Source: Ptiloglossa arizonensis
Taxonomy: Eukaryota > Arthropoda > Insecta > Hymenoptera > Colletidae
Direction of reading: 5' to 3'
DNA: 64,000 bases
Assembly: GCF_051014685.1 (NCBI RefSeq)
Contig: NW_027478760.1
Coordinates: 434,001-498,000 of the forward strand
Below the pieces are notes generated by a model that did not search any database, was not told where the DNA came from, and was given only the letters and a program-made list of their open reading frames with translations. The position numbers were made by a program, and so were the translations under genes. Position 1 is the first letter of the stretch. Each line of letters starts with the position of its first letter. Positions 38,111 through 49,415 of this stretch are shown here, piece by piece.

Positions 38111-40583
38111 CCCTAGGCAATTCTGGTTAAGCGTTTGGAGCAGCAGGATTGCGAAATATGTTTTGCCTTCTCAACCATTTCTGGGCTTCAAACTCCCATA
38201 TCTTGCGAACGGATTGACCTAACCCAAAAATTCCTATTGCGTCTGAAAGTAGAAACTCGCCCGATTACAACGGTATGTGTATTCTTCCCCTTGGCCAATC
38301 TGGTTAAGCGATTGGAGAAGCAGAATTGCGAAAAATTTGTTGTCTTGTCAACCATTTCTGCTTCAAACTCCCATATCTCGCGAACTGATTGACCTAACCC
38401 AAAAATTCCTGTTGCGTCTGAAAGTAGAAACTCGACCGATTACAACGGTATGCGTATTTTTCCCCTAGGCCGTACTGCTTAAGCGATTGCCGCAGCAGAA
38501 TTGCGAAAAATTTTTTGCCTTCTCAACCATTTCTTGGCTTCACACTCCCATATCTCGCAACGGATTGACCTAACCCAAAAATTCCTATAGCGTCTAAAAG
38601 TAGAAACTCGCCCGATTACATCGGTATGTGTATTTTTCCCCTAGGCCATTCTGGTTAAACGATTGGAGCAGCAGAAGTGCGAAAAATTTGTTGTCTTGTC
38701 AACCATTTCTTAGCTTCAAAGTCTCATATCTCGCGTACGGATTGAACAAACCCAAAAATTCCTGCTGCGTCTGAAAGTAGAAACTCGCCCGATTACAACG
38801 GTATGTGTATTTTTCCCCTAGGCCATTCTGGTTAAGCGTTTGGAGCAGCAGAAGTGCGAAAAATTTGTTGTCTTCTCAACCATTTCTTAGCTTCAAACTC
38901 CCATATCACGCGAACGGATTGACCTAACCCAAAAATTCCTATTGCATCTGAAAGTAGAAACTCGCCCGATTACAACGGTATGTTTATTTTTCCCCTTGGC
39001 CATTCTGGTTAAGCGATTGGAGAAGCAGAAGTGCGAAAAATTTGTTGTCTTGTCAACCATTTCTTAGCTTCAAAGTCCCGTATCTCGCGAACGGATTGGC
39101 CAAACCCAAAAATTCCTGCTGCCTATGAAAGTAGAAACTCGCCCGATTACAAAGGTATGTGTATTTTTTCCCTAGGCCATCCTGGTTAAGCGTTTGGAGC
39201 AGCAGAATTGCGAAAAATTTGTTGTCTTCTCAACTATTTCATAGCTTCAAACTCCAATATCACGCGAACGGATTGACCTAACCCAAAAATTCCTATTGCA
39301 TCTGAAAGTAGAAACTCGCCCGATTACAACGGTATGTTTATTTTTCCCCTAGGCCATTCTGTTTAAGCGTTTGGAGCATCAGAATTGCGAAAAATTTGTT
39401 GTCTTCTCAACCATTTCATAGCTTCAAACTCCCATATCACGGGAACGGATTGACATAACCGAAAAATTCCTATTGCGTCTGAAAGTAGAAACTCGACCGA
39501 TTACAAAGGTATGTGTATTTTTTCCCTAGGCCATTCTGGTTAAGCGTTTGGAGCAGCAGAAGTGCGAAAAATGTTGTGCCTTCTCAACCATTTCTTGGCT
39601 TCATACTCCCATATCTCGCAAACGGATTGACCTAACCGAAAAATTCCTGTTGCGTCTGAAAGTAGAAACACGTCCGATTACAACGGTATGTGTATTTTTC
39701 CCCTAGGCCGTTCTGGTTAAGCGATTGGAGCAGCAGAAGTGCGAAAAATTTGTTGTCTTGTCAACCATTTCTTAGCTTCAAACTCCCATATCACGGGAAC
39801 GGATTGACCTAACCCAAAAATTTCTATTGCATCTGAAAGTAGAAACTCGCCCGATTACAACGGTATGTTCATTTTTTCCCTGGGCCATTCTGGTTAAGCG
39901 TTTGGAGCAGCAGAAGTGCGAAAAATTTGTTGTCTTCTCAACCATTTCATAGCTTCAAACTCCCATATCACGGGAACGGATTGACCTAACCCAAAAATTC
40001 CTGTTGCGTCTGAAAGTAGAAACTCGCCCGATTACAACGGTATGTTTATTTTTCCCCTAGGCCATTCTGTTTAAGCGATTGGAGCAACAGAATTGCGAAA
40101 AATGTTGTGCCTTCTCAACTATTTCTTGTCTTCAAACTCCCATATCTCGCGAACGGATTGACCTAACCCAAAAATTCCTATTGCATCTGAAAGTAGAAAA
40201 TCGCCCGATTACAACGCGGTGTGTATTTTTTCCCTAGGCCATTCTGGTTAAGCGTTTGGAGCAGCAGAATTGCGAAAAATTTGTTGTCTTCTCAACCATT
40301 TCATAGCTTCAAACTCCCATATCACGGGAACGGATTGACCTAACCCAAAAATTTCTATTGCATCTGAAAGTAGAAACTCGCCCGATTACAACGGTATGTT
40401 CATTTGTTCCCTAGGCCATTCTGGTTAAGCGTTTGGAGCAGCAGAATTGCGAAAAATTTGTTGTCTTGTCAACCATTTCTGCTTCAAACTCCCATATCTC
40501 GCGAACTGATTGACCTAACCCAAAAATTCCTGTTTCGTCTGATAGTAGAAACTCGCCCTATTACAACGGTATGTGTATTTTTT
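38111..40583 (+). repeat. Type-3 HOR unit 1 (14-mer, 2473 bp)
   Basis: Fourteen distinguishable monomers in order. Their diagnostics are: (1) GGATTGCGAAATATG core; (2) GTATTCTTCCCC link with a 175-bp body; (3) GATTGCCGCAGC and CTCGCAACGG; (4) CGCGTACGG; (5) CATATCACGCG; (6) GCTGCCTATG; (7) CCATCCTGG with CCAATATCAC; (8) GGAGCATCAG and GACATAACCG; (9) CTTCATACTCC and CTCGCAAACGG; (10) CCGTTCTGG; (11) CACGGGAACG with CCTGTTGCG; (12) GGAGCAACAG and ACAACGCGGTG; (13) GTTCATTTGTTCC; (14) GAACTGATTG with CGTCTGATAG. This unit and unit 3 alone share TCTTGCGAACGG and GGCCAATCTGG. Confidence 0.9.
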
Positions 40584-42350
40584 CCCTAGGCAATTCTGGT
40601 TAAGCGTTTGGAGCAGCAGGATTGCGAAATATGTTTTGCCTTCTCAACCATTTCTGGGCTTCAAACTCCCATATCTCGCGAACGGATTGACCTAACCCAA
40701 AAATTCCTATTGCGTCTGAAAGTAGAAACTCGCCCGATTACAACGGTATGTGTATTCTTCCCCTTGGCCATTCTGGTTAAGCGATTGGAGAAGCAGAATT
40801 GCGAAAAATTTGTTGTCTTGTCAACCATTTCTGCTTCAAACTCCCATATCTCGCGAACTGATTGACCTAACCCAAAAATTCCTGTTGCGTCTGAAAGTAG
40901 AAACTCGACCGATTACAACGGTATGCGTATTTTTCCCCTAGGCCGTACTGGTTAAGCGATTGCCGCAGCAGAATTGCGAAAAATTTTTTGCCTTCTCAAC
41001 CATTTCTTGGCTTCACACTCCCATATCTCGCAACGGATTGACCTAACCCAAAAATTCCTATAGCGTCTAAAAGTAGAAACTCGCCCGACTACATCGGTAT
41101 GTGTATTTTTCCCCTAGGCCATTCTGGTTAAACGATTGGAGCAGCAGAAGTGCGAAAAATTTGTTGTCTTGTCAACCATTTCTTAGCTTCAAAGTCTCAT
41201 ATCTCGCGTACGGATTGAACAAACCCAAAAATTCCTGCTGCGTCTGAAAGTAGAAACTCGCCCGATTACAACGGTATGTGTATTTTTCCCCTAGGCCATT
41301 CTGGTTAAGCGTTTGGAGCAGCAGAAGTGCGAAAAATTTGTTGTCTTCTCAACCATTTCTTAGCTTCAAACTCCCATATCACGCGAACGGATTGACCTAA
41401 CCCAAAAATTCCTATTGCGTATGAAAGTAGAAACTCGCCCGATTACAACGGTATGTGTATTTTTCCCCTTGGCCATTCTGGTTAAGCGATTGGAGAAGCA
41501 GAAGTGCGAAAAATTTGTTGTCTTGTCAACCATTTCTTAGCTTCAAAGTCCCGTATCTCGCGAACGGATTGGCCAAACCCAAAAATTCCTGCTGCCTATG
41601 AAAGTAGAAACTCGCCCGATTACAAAGGTATGTGTATTTTTTCCCTAGGCCATTCTGGTTAAGCGTTTGGAGCAGCAGAATTGCGAAAAATTTGTTGTCT
41701 TCTCAACCATTTCATAGCTTCAAACTCCAATATCACGCGAACGGATTGACCTAACCCAAAAATTCCTATTGCATCTGAAAGTAGAAACTCGCCCGATTAC
41801 AACGGTATGTTTATTTTTCCCCTAGGCCATTCTGGTTAAGCGTTTGGAGCAGCAGAAGTGCGAAAAATTTGTTGTCTTCTCAACCATTTCTTAGCTCCAA
41901 ACTCCCATATCACGCGAACGGATTGACCTAACCCAAAAATTCCTATTGCGTATGAAAGTAGAAACTCGCCCGATTACAACGGTATGTGTATTTTTCCCCT
42001 TGGCCATTCTGGTTAAGCGATTGGAGAAGCAGAAGTGCGAAAAATTTGTTGTCTTGTCAACCATTTCTTAGCTTCAAAGTCCCGTATCTCGCGAACGGAT
42101 TGGCCAAACCCAAAAATTCCTGCTGCCTATGAAAGTAGAAACTCGCCCGATTACAAAGGTATGTGTATTTTTTCCCTAGGCCATCCTGGTTAAGCGTTTG
42201 GAGCAGCAGAATTGCGAAAAATTTGTTGTCTTCTCAACCATTTCATAGCTTCAAACTCCAATATCACGCGAACGGATTGACCTAACCCAAAAATTCCTAT
42301 TGCATCTGAAAGTAGAAACTCGCCCGATTACAACGGTATGTTTATTTTTC
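40584..42350 (+). repeat. Type-3 HOR unit 2 (10-mer derivative, 1767 bp)
   Basis: Monomers 1-7 of the 14-mer are present in order, followed by a second copy of monomers 5-6-7 (41,820-42,350). Monomers 8-14 are absent and the next unit begins directly. The unit is therefore both internally duplicated and truncated compared with the 14-mer. The first monomer of the following unit opens with CCATTCTGG in place of CAATTCTGG, which marks the exchange point near 42,351-42,370. Confidence 0.9.
41820..42350 (+). repeat. Tandem duplication of three monomers (5-6-7), 531 bp
   Basis: Bases 41,289-41,819 and 41,820-42,350 are two copies of the same trimer, exactly 3 x 177 bp apart. The second copy differs by TAGCTCCAAAC near 41,893 and CCATCCTGG at 42,180, where the first copy has CCATTCTGG at 41,649. 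CCATCCTGG is the usual spelling of monomer 7 in most other units, so the change may be conversion and not new mutation. Confidence 0.85.
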
Positions 42351-44823
42351 CCCTAGGCCATTCTGGTTAAGCGTTTGGAGCAGCAGGATTGCGAAATATG
42401 TTTTGCCTTCTCAACCATTTCTGGGCTTCAAACTCCCATATCTTGCGAACGGATTGACCTAACCCAAAAATTCCTATTGCGTCTGAAAGTAGAAACTCGC
42501 CCGATTACAACGGTATGTGTATTCTTCCCCTTGGCCAATCTGGTTAAGCGATTGGAGAAGCAGAATTGCGAAAAATTTGTTGTCTTGTCAACCATTTCTG
42601 CTTCAAACTCCCATATCTCGCGAACTGATTGACCTAACCCAAAAATTCCTGTTGCGTCTGAAAGTAGAAACTCGACCGATTACAACGGTATGCGTATTTT
42701 TCCCCTAGGCCGTACTGCTTAAGCGATTGCCGCAGCAGAATTGCGAAAAATTTTTTGCCTTCTCAACTATTTCTTGGCTTCACACTCCCATATCTCGCAA
42801 CGGATTGACCTAACCCAAAAATTCCTATAGCGTCTAAAAGTAGAAACTCGCCCGATTACATCGGTATGTGTATTTTTCCCCTAGGCCATTCTGGTTAAAC
42901 GATTGGAGCAGCAGAAGTGCGAAAAATTTGTTGTCTTGTCAACCATTTCTTAGCTTCAAAGTCTCATATCTCGCGTACGGATTGAACAAACCCAAAAATT
43001 CCTGCTGCGTCTGAAAGTAGAAACTCGCCCGATTACAACGGTATGTGTATTTTTCCCCTAGGCCATTCTGGTTAAGCGTTTGGAGCAGCAGAAGTGCGAA
43101 AAATTTGTTGTCTTCTCAACCATTTCTTAGCTTCAAACTCCCATATCACGCGAACGGATTGACCTAACCCAAAAATTCCTATTGCATCTGAAAGTAGAAA
43201 CTCGCCCGATTACAACGGTATGTTTATTTTTCCCCTTGGCCATTCTGGTTAAGCGATTGGAGAAGCAGAAGTGCGAAAAATTTGTTGTCTTGTCAACCAT
43301 TTCTTAGCTTCAAAGTCCCGTATCTCGCGAACGGATTGGCCAAACCCAAAAATTCCTGCTGCCTATGAAAGTAGAAACTCGCCCGATTACAAAGGTATGT
43401 GTATTTTTTCCCTAGGCCATCCTGGTTAAGCGTTTGGAGCAGCAGAATTGCGAAAAATTTGTTGTCTTCTCAACTATTTCATAGCTTCAAACTCCAATAT
43501 CACGCGAACGGATTGACCTAACCCAAAAATTCCTATTGCATCTGAAAGTAGAAACTCGCCCGATTACAACGGTATGTTTATTTTTCCCCTAGGCCATTCT
43601 GTTTAAGCGTTTGGAGCATCAGAATTGCGAAAAATTTGTTGTCTTCTCAACCATTTCATAGCTTCAAACTCCCATATCACGGGAACGGATTGACATAACC
43701 GAAAAATTCCTATTGCGTCTGAAAGTAGAAACTCGACCGATTACAAAGGTATGTGTATTTTTTCCCTAGGCCATTCTGGTTAAGCGTTTGGAGCAGCAGA
43801 AGTGCGAAAAATGTTGTGCCTTCTCAACCATTTCTTGGCTTCATACTCCCATATCTCGCAAACGGATTGACCTAACCGAAAAATTCCTGTTGCGTCTGAA
43901 AGTAGAAACACGTCCGTTTACAACGGTATGTGTATTTTTCCCCTAGGCCGTTCTGGTTAAGCGATTGGAGCAGCAGAAGTGCGAAAAATTTGTTGTCTTG
44001 TCAACCATTTCTTAGCTTCAAACTCCCATATCACGGGAACGGATTGACCTAACCCAAAAATTTCTATTGCATCTGAAAGTAGAAACTCGCCCGATTACAA
44101 CGGTATGTTCATTTTTTCCCTGGGCCATTCTGGTTAAGCGTTTGGAGCAGCAGAAGTGCGAAAAATTTGTTGTCTTCTCAACCATTTCATAGCTTCAAAC
44201 TCCCATATCACGGGAACGGATTGACCTAACCCAAAAATTCCTGTTGCGTCTGAAAGTAGAAACTCGCCCGATTACAACGGTATGTTTATTTTTCCCCTAG
44301 GCCATTCTGTTTAAGCGATTGGAGCAACAGAATTGCGAAAAATGTTGTGCCTTCTCAACTATTTCTTGTCTTCAAACTCCCATATCTCGCGAACGGATTG
44401 ACCTAACCCAAAAATTCCTATTGCATCTGAAAGTAGAAAATCGCCCGATTACAACGCGGTGTGTATTTTTTCCCTAGGCCATTCTGGTTAAGCGTTTGGA
44501 GCAGCAGAATTGCGAAAAATTTGTTGTCTTCTCAACCATTTCATAGCTTCAAACTCCCATATCACGGGAACGGATTGACCTAACCCAAAAATTTCTATTG
44601 CATCTGAAAGTAGAAACTCGCCCGATTACAACGGTATGTTCATTTGTTCCCTAGGCCATTCTGGTTAAGCGTTTGGAGCAGCAGAATTGCGAAAAATTTG
44701 TTGTCTTGTCAACCATTTCTGCTTCAAACTCCCATATCTCGCGAACTGATTGACCTAACCCAAAAATTCCTGTTTCGTCTGATAGTAGAAACTCGCCCTA
44801 TTACAACGGTATGTGTATTTTTT
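42351..44823 (+). repeat. Type-3 HOR unit 3 (14-mer, 2473 bp)
   Basis: All fourteen monomers are present in the order given for unit 1. It shares private variants with unit 1 at an offset of 4240 bp: TCTTGCGAACGG (38,202 and 42,442), GGCCAATCTGG (near 38,291 and 42,531) and CGTACTGCTTAAGCG (near 38,470 and 42,710). Differences from unit 1 include TCAACTATTTC near 42,765 and CGTCCGTTTAC near 43,911. The 10-mer plus 14-mer order therefore arose partly by duplicating a 4240-bp segment. Confidence 0.9.
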
Positions 44824-47296
44824 CCCTAGGCAATTCTGGTTAAGCGTTTGGAGCAGCAGGATTGCGAAATATGTTTTGCCTTCTCAACCATTTCTGGGCT
44901 TCAAACTCCCATATCTCGCGAACGGATTGACCTAACCCAAAAATTCCTATTGCGTCTGAAAGTAGAAACTCGCCCGATTACAACGGTATGTGTATTCTTC
45001 CCCTTGGCCATTCTGGTTAAGCGATTGGAGAAGCAGAATTGCGAAAAATTTGTTGTCTTGTCAACCATTTCTGCTTCAAACTCCCATATCTCGCGAACTG
45101 ATTGACCTAACCCAAAAATTCCTGTTGCGTCTGAAAGTAGAAACTCGACCGATTACAACGGTATGCGTATTTTTCCCCTAGGCCGTACTGGTTAAGCGAT
45201 TGCCGCAGCAGAATTGCGAAAAATTTTTTGCCTTCTCAACCATTTCTTGGCTTCACACTCCCATATCTCGCAACGGATTGACCTAACCCAAAAATTCCTA
45301 TAGCGTCTAAAAGTAGAAACTCGCCCGACTACATCGGTATGTGTATTTTTCCCCTAGGCCATTCTGGTTAAACGATTGGAGCAGCAGAAGTGCGAAAAAT
45401 TTGTTGTCTTGTCAACCATTTCTTAGCTTCAAAGTCTCATATCTCGCGTACGGATTGAACAAACCCAAAAATTCCTGCTGCGTCTGAAAGTAGAAACTCG
45501 CCCGATTACAACGGTATGTGTATTTTTCCCCTAGGCCATTCTGGTTAAGCGTTTGGAGCAGCAGAAGTGCGAAAAATTTGTTGTCTTCTCAACCATTTCT
45601 TAGCTTCAAACTCCCATATCACGCGAACGGATTGACCTAACCCAAAAATTCCTATTGCGTATGAAAGTAGAAACTCGCCCGATTACAACGGTATGTGTAT
45701 TTTTCCCCTTGGCCATTCTGGTTAAGCGATTGGAGAAGCAGAACTGCGAAAAATTTGTTGTCTTGTCAACCATTTCTTAGCTTCAAAGTCCCGTATCTCG
45801 CGAACGGATTGGCCAAACCCAAAAATTCCTGCTGCCTATGAAAGTAGAAACTCGCCCGATTACAAAGGTATGTGTATTTTTTCCCTAGGCCATCCTGGTT
45901 AAGCGTTTGGAGCAGCAGAATTGCGAAAAATTTGTTGTCTTCTCAACCATTTCATAGCTTCAAACTCCAATATCACGCGAACGGATTGACCTAACCCAAA
46001 AATTCCTATTGCATCTGAAAGTAGAAACTCGCCCGATTACAACGGTATGTTTATTTTTCCCCTAGGCCATTCTGTTTAAGCGTTTGGAGCAGCAGAATTG
46101 CGAAAAATTTGTTGTCTTCTCAACCATTTCATAGCTTCAAACTCCCATATCACGGGAACGGATTGACATAACCGAAAAATTCCTATTGCGTCTGAAAGTA
46201 GATACTCGACCGATTACAAAGGTATGTGTATTTTTTCCCTAGGCCATTCTGGTTAAGCGTTTGGAGCAGCAGAAGTGCGAAAAATGTTGTGCCTTCTCAA
46301 CCATTTCTTGGCTGCATACTCCCATATCTCGCAAACGGATTGACCTAACCGAAAAATTCCTGTTGCGTCTGAAAGTAGAAACACGTCCGATTACAACGGT
46401 ATGTGTATTTTTCCCCTAGGCCGTTCTGGTTAAGCGATTGGAGCAGCAGAAGTGCGAAAAATTTGTTGTCTTGTCAACCATTTCTTAGCTTCAAACTCCC
46501 ATATCACGGGAACGGATTGACCTAACCCAAAAATTTCTATTGCATCTGAAAGTAGAAACTCGCCCGATTACAACGGTATGTTCATTTTTTCCCTGGGCCA
46601 TTCTGGTTAAGCGTTTGGAGCAGCAGAAGTGCGAAAAATTTGTTGTCTTCTCAACCATTTCATAGCTTCAAACTCCCATATCACGGGAACGGATTGACCT
46701 AACCCAAAAATTCCTGTTGCGTCTGAAAGTAGAAACTCGCCCGATTACAACGGTATGTTTATTTTTCCCCTAGGCCATTCTGTTTAAGCGATTGGAGCAA
46801 CAGAATTGCGAAAAATGTTGTGCCTTCTCAACTATTTCTTGTCTTCAAACTCCCATATCTCGCGAACGGATTGACCTAACCCAAAAATTCCTATTGCATC
46901 TGAAAGTAGAAAATCGCCCGATTACAACGCGGTGTGTATTTTTTCCCTAGGCCATTCTGGTTAAGCGTTTGGAGCAGCAGAATTGCGAAAAATTTGTTGT
47001 CTTCTCAACCATTTCATAGCTTCAAACTCCCATATCACGGGAACGGATTGACCTAACCCAAAAATTTCTATTGCATTTGAAAGTAGAAACTCGCCCGATT
47101 ACAACGGTATGTTCATTTGTTCCCTAGGCCATTCTGGTTAAGCGTTTGGAGCAGCAGAATTGCGAAAAATTTGTTGTCTTGTCAACCATTTCTGCTTCAA
47201 ACTCCCATATCTCGCGAACTGATTGACCTAACCCAAAAATTCCTGTTTCGTCTGATAGTAGAAACTCGCCCTATTACAACGGTATGTGTATTTTTT
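44824..47296 (+). repeat. Type-3 HOR unit 4 (14-mer, 2473 bp)
   Basis: All fourteen monomers are present in order. Monomer 8 reads GGAGCAGCAG where units 1 and 3 read GGAGCATCAG. It shares GTAGATACTCG (near 46,198) and GGCTGCATACTCC (near 46,310) with unit 5, which is shorter. Those two markers are 2119 bp apart between the units, so unit 5 is a deletion derivative of this unit or of a close relative. A private CAGAACTGCG is found near 45,740. Confidence 0.88.
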
Positions 47297-49415
47297 CCCT
47301 AGGCAATTCTGGTTAAGCGTTTGGAGCAGCAGGATTGCGAAATATGTTTTGCCTTCTCAACCATTTCTGGGCTTCAAACTCCCATATCTCGCGAACGGAT
47401 TGACCTAACCCAAAAATTCCTATTGCGTCTGAAAGTAGAAACTCGCCCGATTACAACGGTATGTGTATTCTTCCCCTTGGCCATTCTGGTTAAGCGATTG
47501 GAGAAGCAGAATTGCGAAAAATTTGTTGTCTTGTCAACCATTTCTGCTTCAAACTCCCATATCTCGCGAACTGATTGACCTAACCCAAAAATTCCTGTTG
47601 CGTCTGAAAGTAGAAACTCGACCGATTACAACGGTATGCGTATTTTTCCCCTAGGCCGTACTGGTTAAGCGATTGCCGCAGCAGAATTGCGAAAAATTTT
47701 TTGCCTTCTCAACCATTTCTTGGCTTCACACTCCCATATCTCGCAACGGATTGACCTAACCCAAAAATTCCTATAGCGTCTAAAAGTAGAAACTCGCCCG
47801 ATTACATCGGTATGTGTATTTTTCCCCTAGGCCATTCTGGTTAAACGATTGGAGCAGCAGAAGTGCGAAAAATTTGTTGTCTTGTCAACCATTTCTTAGC
47901 TTCAAAGTCTCATATCTCGCGTACGGATTGAACAAACCCAAAAATTCCTGCTGCGTCTGAAAGTAGAAACTCGCCCGATTACAACGGTATGTGTATTTTT
48001 CCCCTAGGCCATTCTGGTTAAGCGTTTGGAGCAGCAGAAGTGCGAAAAATTTGTTGTCTTCTCAACCATTTCTTAGCTTCAAACTCCCATATCACGCGAA
48101 CGGATTGACCTAACCCAAAAATTCCTATTGCGTATGAAAGTAGAAACTCGCCCGATTACAACGGTATGTGTATTTTTCCCCTTGGCCATTCTGGTTAAGC
48201 GATTGGAGAAGCAGAAGTGCGAAAAATTTGTTGTCTTCTCAACCATTTCATAGCTTCAAACTCCCATATCACGGGAACGGATTGACATAACCGAAAAATT
48301 CCTATTGCGTCTGAAAGTAGATACTCGGCCGATTACAAAGGTATGTGTATTTTTTCCCTAGGCCATTCTGGTTAAGCGTTTGGAGCAGCAGAAGTGCGAA
48401 AAATGTTGTGCCTTCTCAACCATTTCTTGGCTGCATACTCCCATATCTCGCAAACGGATTGACCTAACCGAAAAATTCCTGTTGCGTCTGAAAGTAGAAA
48501 CACGTCCGATTACAACGGTATGTGTATTTTTCCCCTAGGCCGTTCTGGTTAAGCGATTGGAGCAGCAGAAGTGCGAAAAATTTGTTGTCTTGTCAACCAT
48601 TTCTTAGCTTCAAACTCCCATATCACGGGAACGGATTGACCTAACCCAAAAATTTCTATTGCATCTGAAAGTAGAAACTCGCCCGATTACAACGGTATGT
48701 TCATTTTTTCCCTGGGCCATTCTGGTTAAGCGTTTGGAGCAGCAGAAGTGCGAAAAATTTGTTGTCTTCTCAACCATTTCATAGCTTCAAACTCCCATAT
48801 CACGGGAACGGATTGACCTAACCCAAAAATTCCTGTTGCGTCTGAAAGTAGAAACTCGCCCGATTACAACGGTATGTTTATTTTTCCCCTAGGCCATTCT
48901 GTTTAAGCGATTGGAGCAACAGAATTGCGAAAAATGTTGTGCCTTCTCAACTATTTCTTGTCTTCAAACTCCCATATCTCGCGAACGGATTGACCTAACC
49001 CAAAAATTCCTATTGCATCTGAAAGTAGAAAATCGCCCGATTACAACGCGGTGTGTATTTTTTCCCTAGGCCATTCTGGTTAAGCGTTTGGAGCAGCAGA
49101 ATTGCGAAAAATTTGTTGTCTTCTCAACCATTTCATAGCTTCAAACTCCCATATCACGGGAACGGATTGACCTAACCCAAAAATTTCTATTGCATCTGAA
49201 AGTAGAAACTCGCCCGATTACAACGGTATGTTCATTTGTTCCCTAGGCCATTCTGGTTAAGCGTTTGGAGCAGCAGAATTGCGAAAAATTTGTTGTCTTG
49301 TCAACCATTTCTGCTTCAAACTCCCATATCTCGCGAACTGATTGACCTAACCCAAAAATTCCTGTTTCGTCTGATAGTAGAAACTCGCCCTATTACAACG
49401 GTATGTGTATTTTTT
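47297..49415 (+). repeat. Type-3 HOR unit 5 (12-mer derivative, 2119 bp)
   Basis: Monomers 1-5 are followed by one chimeric monomer (6 joined to 8) and then monomers 9-14. Two monomers' worth of sequence is lost (354 bp). It shares GTAGATACTCG and GGCTGCATACTCC with unit 4. A private GCATTTGAAAG belongs to unit 4's monomer 13, near 47,074, and is not found here. Confidence 0.88.
48179..48355 (+). repeat. Chimeric monomer 6/8 marking a two-monomer deletion
   Basis: The left part reads as monomer 6 (CCCTTGGCC link, GCGATTGGAGAAGCAGAAG). From TTCTCAACC at about 48,236 the rest reads as monomer 8 (CATAGC, CACGGGAACG, GACATAACCG). The exchange lies in the shared core TGCGAAAAATTTGTTGTCTT. The monomer keeps the full 177-bp length. 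Confidence 0.85.
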
